From the NCBI RefSeq assembly GCF_900188005.1, contig NZ_FZNR01000005.1, positions 1-64,000 of the forward strand: 64,000 nt of DNA, read 5' to 3'. Made by a program: the position numbers and the translations under genes. The stretch comes from Actinoplanes regularis. Its GTDB lineage: Bacteria; Actinomycetota; Actinomycetes; Mycobacteriales; Micromonosporaceae. Within the stretch, counting starts at the first letter, position 1, and each line of letters starts with the position of its first letter. This document shows, piece by piece, positions 1 through 8,990 of the stretch. The notes under the pieces are model-generated. The model was given only the letters and a program-made list of their open reading frames with translations. It was not told the origin of the DNA and made no database searches.

Positions 1-171
1 CGTACCCAGATGGGGGCGATCTCGGTCGGCGCCGCCGCGGGTGTGTCGGCGGCGCTGAACGCCGGTGCCGCGTACGGCCGGGTCGAGAACAGCCTCAAGA
101 ACGACGGCTCGGTCGAACTCGACATCCACGCGACCACCTCGTACGGCGACATCGTCGCCCGCAGCCTCTGA
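1..171 (+). CDS. DUF4097-type beta-strand repeat protein, C-terminal end only
   Basis: Partial gene: the window opens inside it, and only the last 56 codons are present, in frame 1, ending at TGA 169-171. The product ends in a pattern (GDIVARSL) typical of the last strand of DUF4097 adhesin-like beta-helix proteins, in which turns such as SYGDI recur. The N-terminus lies outside the window, so function cannot be judged. Its final 130 bp recur almost unchanged at 20999-21135 (see that entry). The family assignment is an inference from a short segment. Confidence 0.55.
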   Translation, partial: RTQMGAISVGAAAGVSAALNAGAAYGRVENSLKNDGSVELDIHATTSYGDIVARSL

Positions 172-370
172 CGCTCAGGCCCCAGGCCGGGCGCACAATG
201 CCGCCGCGTTCGGCCTGATCACAACCGCGCGTTGTCGGCGGTAGGTGGAGGGACGCCGCCGGGGTGTGGGGGCCGCCGACCGCCGTGTCGTCTAGACATT
301 TATGTTGATCAATGATTTGCTCGGTGCACCCGCGACAGCGTTGTGCTCGGGTGGGCGGAGGTTGCCGCTG

Positions 371-1141
371 ATGAAAATCGTGGTGCTGGTCAAACATGTG
401 CCGTGCACGCTGCGCGGCATGACGTTCGGTGTGGATCACACGCTGGACCGCGCCGCCCGGCGTGGCCAGCTCAACGAGGCCGACGAGTACGCGGTCGACC
501 AGGCGCTGCGGATCGCGCGACGGCGGCGTGACGTGCAGATCACCGCGGTGACCATGGGCCCGGCCGCGGCCGTCGGGGCGCTGCGCAAGGCGTTGATTCT
601 CGGCGCAGACGACGCGGTCCACGTCCTTGACGACCGGCTGCATGGCAGCCACGCGCTCGCCACCGCGCGGGTTCTGGCCGCAGCCGTGGGCCGGCTCGGG
701 TTCGACCTGGTGCTGTCCGGCTCGGCGTCGTCGGACTCCGGCATGTCCGCGGTGCCGGCCATGGTCGCGGAGCTGCTCGGGGTCCCGGTGCTTTGCTTCG
801 CCGACACCCTGCGGGTCGGGGAGCACCGGGTCCAGATCGGGCGGGACGACGGCGCCGGCCTGCAGGTGTTCGCCGCCGCGCTGCCCGCCGTGGTCGCGGT
901 CACCGAACGCTGCGGCGAGCCCCGGTGGCCCACGTTCACGGCCACCGCCGACGCCCACCACAAACTGATCCGGACCTGGACGCTGGCCGACCTCGGCGTC
1001 GCCGGGAACGACGCCACCACGACCGTCGTACGCGCCGTGACCGCGCAGCCAGGAGGCGCCACACCGGTCCTGCTCGCCGGCGACCCCACGGTCGCGGCCA
1101 TTCGGGTGGCGGACTTCCTGGCGGTCCACCAATTCCTGTAG
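371..1141 (+). CDS. etfB: Electron transfer flavoprotein subunit beta (FixA family)
   Basis: A 256-residue protein, the usual length for EtfB. The start ATG at 371 is chosen because the N-terminus MKIVVLVKHVP is the family signature and a GCGGAGG ribosome site lies about eight bases upstream; an upstream in-frame ATG at 302 adds non-conserved residues. The nucleotide-binding fold includes GADDAVHVLDD and the SGSASSDSGMSAVPA segment that matches the family's AMP/FAD-proximal loop. EtfB forms the heterodimer that collects electrons from acyl-CoA and other dehydrogenases. First gene of a three-gene operon; etfA follows 26 bp later. Confidence 0.93.
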   Translation: MKIVVLVKHVPCTLRGMTFGVDHTLDRAARRGQLNEADEYAVDQALRIARRRRDVQITAVTMGPAAAVGALRKALILGADDAVHVLDDRLHGSHALATARVLAAAVGRLGFDLVLSGSASSDSGMSAVPAMVAELLGVPVLCFADTLRVGEHRVQIGRDDGAGLQVFAAALPAVVAVTERCGEPRWPTFTATADAHHKLIRTWTLADLGVAGNDATTTVVRAVTAQPGGATPVLLAGDPTVAAIRVADFLAVHQFL

Positions 1142-1167
1142 TCGCTGCGCACCCGTGAGGAGGCGTC

Positions 1168-2169
1168 ATGGGATCGGTACTGGTGCTCGTGGACCGCGCG
1201 GCGACCGACGGTAGCGTGTGCGGCTCCACCTGCGCGCTGCTCACCCTCGCTCGCCGGCTCGGCTCGCCCACGGCGGTCCTGTGCGGTCCGGCCGACGCGG
1301 CCAGCGTCGCCCGGCTGGGCCGGTTCGGCGCGGACACCATCAAGACCATCACCAGCACCGACCTCGACGAGCATCCCGCCGCCGCCCGCGTCGAGCTGCT
1401 GTCCTACCTGGTACGCCGGACAGCGCCCGATGCCGTTCTGATCACCTCCCACCGGCTCGGCCGGGAGATTGCCGCCCGACTCACCGCTCGGCTGGGATCC
1501 GGTCTCATCAGTGACGCCATCGACCTGCGGATGGACGCCGACGGGCCGGTCGCCGTCCAGTCGGCGCTGCTGGGCGCGTACCGGGTGGAGTCCAGGGTGC
1601 CGTGCGGTACCCCGGTGTTCACCGTGCGCGCCGATGCCGTCCGGGCGGTGGCCGCGCCGGCGCGGCCCGACGTCCAGCGGCTCCATCTCGCCTTCTCGCC
1701 CGGTGTCCGCGCTGTGCGCCGGATCGCCCGGCGGCCGGTCGGTGGCGAACTGCGACCGGATTTGGCCACGGCGGCCATCGTCGTCGCCGGCGGTCGCGGG
1801 CTGGGCTCACAGCAGTCTTTCGGCCTGGTCGGCGCGCTCGCCGAGGCGCTGAGCGGGACCGCCGGTGGCTCGCACGCCGCGACCGAGCTGGGCTGGTGCG
1901 CACGGCGCGAACAGATCGATCAGCTGGGCACGATCGTCCATCCCCGCCTGTACCTGGCGCTCGGCATCTCCGGTTCGGTCCGTCATCGGGCCGCCATGCA
2001 GCACGCGGAGACGATCGTGGCGATAGACCGGAACCCGGCCGCCCCCATCTTCGACCTGGCCGACCTCGGTGTGGTCGGCGACGTGCACCAGGTGGTGCCC
2101 GAGTTGCTCGCCGAGATTCGCCGACGCAGGGCCGACCCGATGATCAGCCACAGCGAGGAGACGACGTGA
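1168..2169 (+). CDS. etfA: Electron transfer flavoprotein subunit alpha (FixB family)
   Basis: A 333-residue EtfA. The C-terminal half has the FAD-binding signatures GRGLGS, then QIDQLGTIVHPRLYLALGIS, SVRHRAAMQHAETIVAIDR and DLADLGVVGDV, which match the conserved EtfA FAD domain. The start ATG has GAGGAGG five bases upstream. With EtfB it forms the soluble flavoprotein that carries electrons from flavin dehydrogenases to a membrane quinone reductase. Its TGA overlaps a GTG start for the next gene (GTGA), which indicates translational coupling with the likely electron acceptor. Confidence 0.93.
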   Translation: MGSVLVLVDRAATDGSVCGSTCALLTLARRLGSPTAVLCGPADAASVARLGRFGADTIKTITSTDLDEHPAAARVELLSYLVRRTAPDAVLITSHRLGREIAARLTARLGSGLISDAIDLRMDADGPVAVQSALLGAYRVESRVPCGTPVFTVRADAVRAVAAPARPDVQRLHLAFSPGVRAVRRIARRPVGGELRPDLATAAIVVAGGRGLGSQQSFGLVGALAEALSGTAGGSHAATELGWCARREQIDQLGTIVHPRLYLALGISGSVRHRAAMQHAETIVAIDRNPAAPIFDLADLGVVGDVHQVVPELLAEIRRRRADPMISHSEETT

Positions 2170-4301
2170 CGATGCGACTGGTGCTCGGGTTGACGCTGAC
2201 CGCGGTCGCTTTCGCGCTGGCGGGGCGGCGGATCTTCACCCTGGTCCGGCTGGCCCGTACCGGGCAGCCGACCGAACCCGAGCGCACCAGGGAGCGGGGC
2301 GTCCGTCTGTGGGCGATCGTGACCGAGGTGCTCGGCCAGCGCAAGCTGCTGACGTGGAGCGTGCCCGGCCTCGCGCACTTCGCGGTGTTCTGGGGGTTCG
2401 TGATCCTCGGCGCGACCATCGTGGAGGGCTACGGCGCGCTGTTCGACCCGGACTTCCACCTGCCGTTCATCGGTACCCAGGCGTGGCTCGGCTTCCTCGA
2501 GGACTTCTTCATCGTGGCGGTGCTCGTCGGGCTCGTGGCCTTCGCGATGATCCGCCTTCGGCACCGGCCGCGGAGCGAAGGACGGCGGTCCCGGTTCTTC
2601 GGGTCCCACCTGGGCGCGGCGTGGCTCGTACTGTTCATGATCTTCAACGTGATGTGGACGTTGCTGCTCTACCGTGGCGCCCAGGTCAACACCGGCACCT
2701 TCCCGTTCCCCGACGGCGCGTTCGCCTCGGAGGCGGCCGGCCGGCTGCTGGAGCCGCTGGGACCCGACGTCAACCAGGTCCTCGAGACGGTCGGCCTGCT
2801 GGTCTCGCTCGGCGTCGTGCTGGCGTTCCTGGTCCTCGTCGTGCACTCCAAGCACCTGCACATCGGGCTCGCTCCGCTCAACGTGCTGTTCTCCCGCCGC
2901 CCGCGCGGGCTCGGGCCGCTGCTGCCGGTGTACTCGGCCGGCGTGCCGGTGGACTTCGAGGACCCGGACGAGGACGACAAGATCGGCCGCGGCGCGATCG
3001 AGGACTTCACCTGGAAGGGCATGCTCGACTTCGGCTCCTGCACCGAGTGCGGCCGGTGTCAGTCGCAGTGCCCGGCCTGGCACACCGACAAGCCGCTCAG
3101 CCCCAAACTGCTCATCATGAGCCTGCGCGACCACGCGCTGGCGAAGGCGCCGTACCTGCTCGCATCCTCCGACGCCGAGCGGGACAAGCTGCCCCGTGAC
3201 GTCCTCGCGGAGGCGGCCCGGCCGCTGGTCGGGTCGGCGCAGGACGGCGGCGTCATCGACCCCGACGTGCTGTGGTCCTGCGTGACCTGCGGCGCTTGCG
3301 TCGAGCAGTGCCCCGTCGACATCGAGCACGTCGACCACATCGTCGACATACGGCGATACCAGGTGCTCATCGAGTCGCAGTTCCCGAAGGAGGCCAACGT
3401 CCTGCTGCGCAACCTCGAGCGGGCCGGAGACCCGTGGGGCCGCGGTGCCAATGCTCGTCTGGAGTGGACGGCGGGGCTGCCCTTCGAGGTGCGCGTCTTC
3501 GGTGCCGGCGGCGAGGAACGGCTCCCCGACGACGTCGAATACCTTTTCTGGGTGGGCTGCGCGGGTGCGCTGGACGAGAACGCCAAGCGCACCACTCGCG
3601 CTGTCGCGCAACTGCTGCACGAGGCCGGCGTCGAGTTCATGGTGCTCGGCGGCGGCGAGACGTGTACGGGCGACTCCGCCCGCCGTCTCGGTCAGGAACT
3701 GCTGTTCCAGGAGCTGGGACGGCAGAACGTGGAGACTCTCGATACCGTCGGTGCGCGCAAGATCGTGGTTACCTGCGCGCACTGCTTCAACACGATCGGT
3801 AACGAGTACCGCCAGCTCGGTGGCGACTACGAGGTGGTCCACCACACCCAGCTGCTTTCTCAGCTGGTGGCCGACGGCCGGCTGCGCCCGGCGCACCCCG
3901 TCGACACCGCGGTCACCTACCACGACCCCTGCTATCTCGGGCGGCACAACCGAGTCTTCACCCCGCCCCGTGAGGTGCTGGGCAGCGTGCCCGGACTGCG
4001 GTTCACCGAGATGGAACGCAGCCGCGAGACATCGTTCTGCTGCGGGGCCGGCGGCGCTCGGATGTGGATGGAGGAGCCGATCGGCACCCGTATCAACGAG
4101 ACCCGCACCGACCAGGCGCTGGATACCGGGGCGAGCGTGGTCGCCGGCGCATGCCCGTTCTGCATCAGCATGCTGACCGACGGTGTCGCGACCCGCAAGC
4201 AGCAGGGCAGGGCGGCAGAGGAGGTCCGGGTCGCGGACGTGTCCGAGCTGCTGCTGCGATCCGTGCGCGGTGACGGCACGACACCCGGTACGCCGCAGTG
4301 A
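2166..4301 (+). CDS. Membrane-bound Fe-S oxidoreductase, EtfD-like ETF:menaquinone reductase
   Basis: About 711 residues. GTG at 2166 overlaps the etfA stop; ATG at 2172 is the alternative start. The N-terminal ~260 residues hold five or six hydrophobic segments resembling the NarI/cytochrome b-type quinone-binding domain. Two 4Fe-4S motifs follow (CTECGRCQSQCP near residue 292 and CVTCGACVEQCP near 371), then two CCG cysteine-rich domains (WVGCAG near 461, TCAHC near 535, HDPCYLGRHN near 584, CCGAGGARMW near 625). This architecture is that of mycobacterial EtfD and heterodisulfide reductase-like proteins. Position directly after etfBA supports a role in passing ETF electrons to menaquinone, as in fatty acid beta-oxidation. 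Confidence 0.88.
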   Translation: MTMRLVLGLTLTAVAFALAGRRIFTLVRLARTGQPTEPERTRERGVRLWAIVTEVLGQRKLLTWSVPGLAHFAVFWGFVILGATIVEGYGALFDPDFHLPFIGTQAWLGFLEDFFIVAVLVGLVAFAMIRLRHRPRSEGRRSRFFGSHLGAAWLVLFMIFNVMWTLLLYRGAQVNTGTFPFPDGAFASEAAGRLLEPLGPDVNQVLETVGLLVSLGVVLAFLVLVVHSKHLHIGLAPLNVLFSRRPRGLGPLLPVYSAGVPVDFEDPDEDDKIGRGAIEDFTWKGMLDFGSCTECGRCQSQCPAWHTDKPLSPKLLIMSLRDHALAKAPYLLASSDAERDKLPRDVLAEAARPLVGSAQDGGVIDPDVLWSCVTCGACVEQCPVDIEHVDHIVDIRRYQVLIESQFPKEANVLLRNLERAGDPWGRGANARLEWTAGLPFEVRVFGAGGEERLPDDVEYLFWVGCAGALDENAKRTTRAVAQLLHEAGVEFMVLGGGETCTGDSARRLGQELLFQELGRQNVETLDTVGARKIVVTCAHCFNTIGNEYRQLGGDYEVVHHTQLLSQLVADGRLRPAHPVDTAVTYHDPCYLGRHNRVFTPPREVLGSVPGLRFTEMERSRETSFCCGAGGARMWMEEPIGTRINETRTDQALDTGASVVAGACPFCISMLTDGVATRKQQGRAAEEVRVADVSELLLRSVRGDGTTPGTPQ

Positions 4302-4545
4302 CGTGGCGTCCGGAGGGCAGGCGGGCAGGCCGGCTCAGGCCGTAGCGGCGATCCCTCGTAGAGCTGCCGTCAAGGCGTTCGCCGTTGCGGTGCGCTGGCA
4401 GGAACCGCTGGCCGGCGGCGGGATGCTGCGATGGGTGCCCCGTCACAGTCGCCCGAGGGGGTGTCGGTGTGCCGGGACGCCGGTGGCAACGTACGGGGCA
4501 AGCGTGGCCGGGTCGGCCGGCCCTCGGTACCGGCGAGGCAACACC

Positions 4546-5295
4546 ATGAGCTTGTCCTACGTCACTCACTGCGCGGCGATCGAGCGGGAGACGCACCGGA
4601 TGGTGCGGGTCGTGTCCGGTGCCGACCCCACGACTGCGGTACCCACCTGCCCGGACTGGAACCTGGCCGCCCTGATGCGGCACACCGGAAGTCTCCAGCG
4701 CTGGTTCACGGTCCTGCTGCGTGATCGGGTGCGGGAGCGGCCTGCCCGTCCCACGGCCGTTCCGGACGTGCCGACCGATCCGTCGGCGTATCCCCGCTGG
4801 TTGACCGAGGGCGCCGCGGCGGCCGGCGCGGTGTTGCGGGTCACCGACCCGGACACGCCCATGTGGGCGTGGGGCCCTGACCAGCATGCGCGGTTCTGGG
4901 CCCGCCGGATGCTGTTCGAGACGCTGGTCCACCGGGCCGACGCGGAACTGGCCCTGAGCCTGCCCGTCGACATCGACCCGGTGCTCGCCGCCGACGGTGT
5001 CGACGAGTTCCTCACCAACCTGCCGTCCGCCGCGGCATTCGCGCCGCAGGTGGCAGGGCTGCGCGGCGCCGACGAGGTGATCCGTTTCGAGTGCGTCGAT
5101 CTCGACCGGCAGTGGGCAGTGCGGCTGCGCCCCGACGGGTTCGGCCTGGACCCGGACGCTGCCTCTGCGCACGCGACGGTCCGGGCGGACGCCGCCGAGC
5201 TGCTGCTGTTCGTGTACGGCCGACGCGACAACACCGTCACCCGCAGCGGCGACGCGGCGCTGCTGTCTCGCTGGTCTGCGAACTCGCGGTTCTGA
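4546..5295 (+). CDS. Maleylpyruvate isomerase family mycothiol-dependent enzyme
   Basis: A 249-residue protein. ATG 4546 follows GGCGAGG and precedes MSLSYVTHCAAIERE. The N-terminal DinB/MDMPI-like four-helix domain shows CPDWNLAALMRHTGS (first metal histidine) and LFETLVHRADAEL (second histidine region), and the C-terminal half ends in the usual LLLFVYGRR. Members use mycothiol or bind a metal; the substrate cannot be predicted. Mycothiol is restricted to Actinobacteria, which fits the organism. It stands alone, 244 bp after the etf operon with nothing recognisable in that gap. Confidence 0.8.
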   Translation: MSLSYVTHCAAIERETHRMVRVVSGADPTTAVPTCPDWNLAALMRHTGSLQRWFTVLLRDRVRERPARPTAVPDVPTDPSAYPRWLTEGAAAAGAVLRVTDPDTPMWAWGPDQHARFWARRMLFETLVHRADAELALSLPVDIDPVLAADGVDEFLTNLPSAAAFAPQVAGLRGADEVIRFECVDLDRQWAVRLRPDGFGLDPDAASAHATVRADAAELLLFVYGRRDNTVTRSGDAALLSRWSANSRF

Positions 5296-5432
5296 CCGGT
5301 ACCCGGGTCCGCGAAGGTCACGCGGCTGCCATCCGGGTTCTGCAGGGGGACGGAAACCCTCGCCGTCCGCTGTGTCGTCGGCTGGGTGGCCGTCGGGATG
5401 GGGGACCAGATGGCTCAGTAGCATTCCCGATC

Positions 5433-5852
5433 ATGATCGAATTTCCGGTGATCACGGCAGGGTCGCGGGTCGCTCCCGAACATTTCCACGCCCGATGGTG
5501 TGACGTGTCGACGCATCCGGAGTGGGCACCCGGCATGGAATACATCCGGCTCGACGGGCCGGTGCGTCCCGGCGCCCGCGGGGTGATGAAGACCCGGGCA
5601 GGGCAAGAGACTCCGATGCTGGTCAGCGATGTCGTTCCCGGGGTGGCCTTCCAGGACACCGTCTTCCTCGACGGCGGTACCTTGACAGTCCGCCACGAGT
5701 CGCACCGTGACGGCACGGGCAGCCGGCTGGAACTGCGCGCCTGGATCGACGGGCCGCAGGCGGCGGAACTCGCGGCGAGAATGGCCGGCCTCGAGGAAGT
5801 GCTTGCTGCCGACCTGGCCGGCTTGATCGCCCTGGTCGAACGCGAACACTGA
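5433..5852 (+). CDS. SRPBCC family protein (polyketide cyclase/START-like fold)
   Basis: A 139-residue protein beginning MIEFPVITAGSRV. Length, the opening strand, the early WCDVSTHPEWAPGM segment (compare the family's D.. .. PEWDP.) and a final amphipathic helix (AARMAGLEEVLAADLAGLIALVERE) fit the SRPBCC/START helix-grip fold, which binds hydrophobic ligands. ATG 5433 is chosen because upstream in-frame residues do not resemble the family. No operon partner is evident. The ligand is unknown. Confidence 0.7.
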   Translation: MIEFPVITAGSRVAPEHFHARWCDVSTHPEWAPGMEYIRLDGPVRPGARGVMKTRAGQETPMLVSDVVPGVAFQDTVFLDGGTLTVRHESHRDGTGSRLELRAWIDGPQAAELAARMAGLEEVLAADLAGLIALVEREH

Positions 5853-6025
5853 ACCGACGAGGGTGGCTACGGCACGGTGGGTACCACCGGCCCGAGCGGC
5901 AGCCGCTCGCCGAGCGCAGTCTCGCTGCTGGAGCGGCATGCCCTGGAAGCGCTGCACGTGGAACTCGCCGTTGAACCGGTGATCCGGGACTTCACCGGCA
6001 CGGCGCCAGCGGATAGGGTTCGCCG

Positions 6026-7072
6026 ATGACCTCGTTCGCGGTGGTGGGCGCCGGGTGGCGGGCCGAGATGTTCTGGCGGATCGCGGACGGCCTGCCCGGC
6101 CTGCGGTGCGTCGGCGCGGTCGTGCGCAGCCCGCGGGAACTACCCGTGCCGGCCTTCACATCGCTGTCGGCCTGCGTGGCCGAGGCGGCGCCGGACTTCG
6201 TGGTGACCGCCGTGCCGTGGCCGGCCACCCCATCGGTGATCGTCGAGGCCGTCGAGCGCGGCCTGCCGGTTCTGGCCGAGACGCCGCCCGCGCCGGACGC
6301 CGCCGGGCTGCGCGCGCTGTGGGCCGCCGTCGGTGACTCCGGCCTGGTCCAGGTCGCCGAGCAGTACCTGCTGATGCCCTCGCACGCGGCCCGGGCCGCC
6401 GCGGTGCGCGCCGGGCTGATCGGCACCCCCACCCAGGTCCAGGTCTCCTCGACCCATCAGTACCACGCGGTCTCGCTGATCCGCGGCCTGCTCGGCGCCG
6501 GGCGCGGGCCGGTCCGGGTGCGGGCCACCCGCAGCACGGCGCCGCTGGTCGACCCGCTGACCCGGGACGGCTGGACCGAAGACCCCGACCCGAGGCCCGC
6601 CACCACCACGATCGCGACCCTCGACTTCGGCGACGGCCGCTCCGGGGTGTACGACTTCACCGACAACCAGTGGCACAACCACCTGCGCTTCCGGCGGCTG
6701 CTGGTGCGCGGCAGCCACGGCGAGTTGCGCGACGACGAGCTGATCCGGCTCAGCCAGCCGCGCACCCTGATCCGGTCCGCGCTGGTACGCCGTCAGACCG
6801 GCTACGACCTGGACCTCGACGGCTTCGACACGGACACCATCACCCTCGACGGCGAGGTGCTCTACCGCAACCCGTACCCGGGGCGCCGGTGGAGCGACGA
6901 GGAGATCGCCATCGCGACGCTGCTGGACGCCACGGCGGCCTGGGTGCGCGGCAGCGCCCCGGCGCCGTACCCGCTGTCGGACGGGGCTCAGGACCACCTC
7001 GTCGCGCTGGCCATCGAGGAGGCCGCCGACACCGATCGCACGGTCACCACCGCGGTGGAGGCTTGGGGATAG
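6026..7072 (+). CDS. Gfo/Idh/MocA family NAD(P)-dependent oxidoreductase
   Basis: A 348-residue protein. The N-terminus carries a Rossmann motif (FAVVGAGWRAEMF), followed by the family's VVTAVPWPATPSVIVEAVERGLPVLAETPPA segment, equivalent to the EKP/cofactor loop, although the usual EKP reads ETP here. The C-terminal alpha/beta domain starts near residue 130. Such enzymes oxidise or reduce sugars and inositols; this one's substrate is not predictable. It stands alone, with a 173-bp gap on the 5' side and about 190 bp to the convergent MFS gene. Confidence 0.85.
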   Translation: MTSFAVVGAGWRAEMFWRIADGLPGLRCVGAVVRSPRELPVPAFTSLSACVAEAAPDFVVTAVPWPATPSVIVEAVERGLPVLAETPPAPDAAGLRALWAAVGDSGLVQVAEQYLLMPSHAARAAAVRAGLIGTPTQVQVSSTHQYHAVSLIRGLLGAGRGPVRVRATRSTAPLVDPLTRDGWTEDPDPRPATTTIATLDFGDGRSGVYDFTDNQWHNHLRFRRLLVRGSHGELRDDELIRLSQPRTLIRSALVRRQTGYDLDLDGFDTDTITLDGEVLYRNPYPGRRWSDEEIAIATLLDATAAWVRGSAPAPYPLSDGAQDHLVALAIEEAADTDRTVTTAVEAWG

Positions 7073-7266
7073 CCGGCCTGGGCTCACGACCGGTGAAGGC
7101 CGCGCGCTCTCCGATCTATTGAGCCTTTCCACCCTGCATGGCGGTTGGTGTCCAGGCGTCGCCATCTGGATCGATGCTGGTTGCGGTGGTTCCGGATGAG
7201 TTCGGCGAGTACGAGATCAGGTGGCCAGACCGAGCATTTCGTACGTCTGCGGGTGACGAAGGCCCG

Positions 7267-8457
7267 TCAGCGATCGTGGTGGAGCCGGAGAGTGGCGAGC
7301 GCGGCGACAGAGCAGACCACCATGGTGACGCCCATGGCGGTGGCGGTCACCTGGCCGGAAACGGTCATGGCGGAGGCGGCGAGGCTGCCGACCAGGAACT
7401 GCAGCAGGCCCTGCAGCGACGAGGCGGCGCCGGCGGCCGAGCCGTGCCCGGCCAGAGCCAGCGAGGTGGCGTTGGCCAGCACGATGCCGAGCATGGAGAC
7501 GAGCAGGAACAGGCAGACCAGCAACAGCGCCAGGGGAAGGTGGAGCAGGGCGCAGGCCAGCACCCCGGCCGAGCCGAGGACGGCCACCGACAGGCTGACG
7601 CGCAGCAGGGCGTGCTCGTCGGCGACCCGGCCCACGAGCACGCCGCCGATCTGCCCGAAGACGACGATGCCGATACCGTTGAGGCCGAAGACGAGGCTGA
7701 ACTGCTGCGCGGAGAGTCCATAGGCGTCCTGCAGGACGAACGAGGATCCGCTGATGTACGCGAAGACGGCCGCGAACATCAGCGCGGCGGCGAGGACGTG
7801 GCGCAGGTAGTACCGGTCGGTGCCGAGCGTGCGGAACGACCGCAGGATCGCGCGCGGGTGGGCCGGTGTCCGGCGCTCGTCCGGCAACGACTCGGGCAGC
7901 GTGAAGGCCACCGCGACCAGCAGGATCGCCCCGATCGCGCCGAGGACCAGGAACACGGCCCGCCAGGTGGTGAACGTCAGAAGCTGGCCGCCGAGGACCG
8001 GCGCGATGATCGGCGCCATCCCGTTGACGACCATCAGGGTGGAGAAGAAGCGGGTCATGGCGGTGCCCTGGTACAGGTCGCGCACGATGGCCCGGGCCAG
8101 GACGGTGCCCGCCGCGGCACCCAGCGCCTGCAGGATCCGCCCGGCGAGCAGCCAGCCGACGCTCGGTGCGAGCGCGCACCACAGGGAGCCGGTCACGTAC
8201 AGCGCCATCCCCGCCAGCAGGGGGCGGCGCCGGCCCCAGGTGTCCGACAGCGGTCCGACGATCACCTGGCCGACGGCCAGTCCGACGACGAAGACCGTCA
8301 GCGTGAGCTGGACGAGCAGCGCGCTGGTGCGCAGCTCGTGGGCCATGCCGGGCATCGCGGGCAGGTACATGTCGATGGTCAGCGCGCCGAACGCGCTCAG
8401 CGAGCCCAGCACCAGGGCCAGCCACGCCCGACGCCCGGGCCGGGCCGGAGCCGTCAC
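7267..8457 (-). CDS. Bcr/CflA family multidrug efflux MFS transporter
   Basis: About 396 residues, 12 predicted membrane spans. The family features are LTIDMYLPAMPGM in the first helix, the loop motif GPLSDTWGRRRPLL between helices 2 and 3, and GRILQALGAAAGTVLARAIVRDLY in helices 4-5. GTG 8457 is chosen because AGGA lies about eight bases upstream; an in-frame GTG at 8481 would add eight residues but has no ribosome site and would overlap the operator region. Divergent from a MarR gene, so it is probably an inducible drug exporter repressed by that MarR. Confidence 0.9.
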   Translation of the reverse strand: MTAPARPGRRAWLALVLGSLSAFGALTIDMYLPAMPGMAHELRTSALLVQLTLTVFVVGLAVGQVIVGPLSDTWGRRRPLLAGMALYVTGSLWCALAPSVGWLLAGRILQALGAAAGTVLARAIVRDLYQGTAMTRFFSTLMVVNGMAPIIAPVLGGQLLTFTTWRAVFLVLGAIGAILLVAVAFTLPESLPDERRTPAHPRAILRSFRTLGTDRYYLRHVLAAALMFAAVFAYISGSSFVLQDAYGLSAQQFSLVFGLNGIGIVVFGQIGGVLVGRVADEHALLRVSLSVAVLGSAGVLACALLHLPLALLLVCLFLLVSMLGIVLANATSLALAGHGSAAGAASSLQGLLQFLVGSLAASAMTVSGQVTATAMGVTMVVCSVAALATLRLHHDR

Positions 8458-8478
8458 TTCGCGGTCCTGAGTTATGCG

Positions 8479-8500
8479 CACATAATTATGCTGCCATAAT
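8479..8500. promoter_or_regulatory. Candidate MarR operator between the MFS pump and marR
   Basis: The short AT-rich divergent spacer contains the perfect palindrome CATAATTATG (8481-8490) overlapping a second inverted repeat, ATTATG-ctgc-CATAAT (8485-8500). In otherwise GC-rich DNA this is a good candidate for the MarR dimer site, placed where it would cover both promoters. Binding is inferred from position and symmetry. Confidence 0.65.
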
Positions 8501-8516
8501 CCACTAGCATGGCGCC

Positions 8517-8960
8517 ATGCCCCGTGAAGAAGCCGACGCCGCCCTGGCGGACCTGGCCGATCTGATCCTCAACGTCGGCCGGCTGGTGCGCGCCCGGACT
8601 CCCGACGAGAGCCCGGGCGTGGTGCCGTTGACCGAGACCGAGCGGCAGGTCATGCGGGTCGTCGACCTCCACCCGGGCGCCGCGCCCAGCGAGATCGCCC
8701 GGCGAACCCGGCTGCAGCGCACCAACGTCAGTGCGGCGCTGCGGAGTCTGGAGAGCAAGGGGATGGTCTCGCGGGCCGCCACCGTGGGTCGCGGCGTCGC
8801 CGTGCATCCGACCGAGCTCGCCGCGTCCAACCTGCGGGTGCTGCGCGCCGCCTGGGCGCGGGAACTCGCCGGCGGCCTCGGCGACGACCTCGACGCGGTC
8901 CGGCAGTGCACCGGACTGCTCAGCCGGTTGGAACGGCAGCTCACCGCTGACGAGCCCTGA
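8517..8960 (+). CDS. MarR family transcriptional regulator
   Basis: A 147-residue winged-helix protein. The core reads LTETERQVMRVVDLHPGAAPSEIARRTRLQRTNVSAALRSLESKGMVSR, a typical MarR helix-turn-helix and wing. Divergently transcribed from the Bcr/CflA pump with a 59-bp spacer holding nested palindromes, the classic autoregulated repressor-pump arrangement. ATG 8517 is chosen over ATG 8509, which is out of frame. The ligand is unknown but presumably an exported compound. Confidence 0.85.
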   Translation: MPREEADAALADLADLILNVGRLVRARTPDESPGVVPLTETERQVMRVVDLHPGAAPSEIARRTRLQRTNVSAALRSLESKGMVSRAATVGRGVAVHPTELAASNLRVLRAAWARELAGGLGDDLDAVRQCTGLLSRLERQLTADEP

Positions 8961-8990
8961 CGGGCCCTGACCTGCCGGGGGATCGGCCGG

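Noticed and set aside
1983-3947. Long antisense open frame (654 codons) over the etf operon
   Set aside because: It mirrors well-conserved EtfA/EtfD coding sequence, its product is Arg/Gly/Val-rich with no domain, and such frames arise from the GC-biased codon use.
5853-6025. Short coding remnant before the Gfo/Idh/MocA gene
   Set aside because: Reading frames on both strands are open but show no family pattern and no ribosome site; too little to call.
7073-7266. Plus-strand ORF start near 7138 reading into the MFS gene
   Set aside because: Only the first ~40 codons are outside the MFS shadow, with no ribosome site and no recognisable protein.
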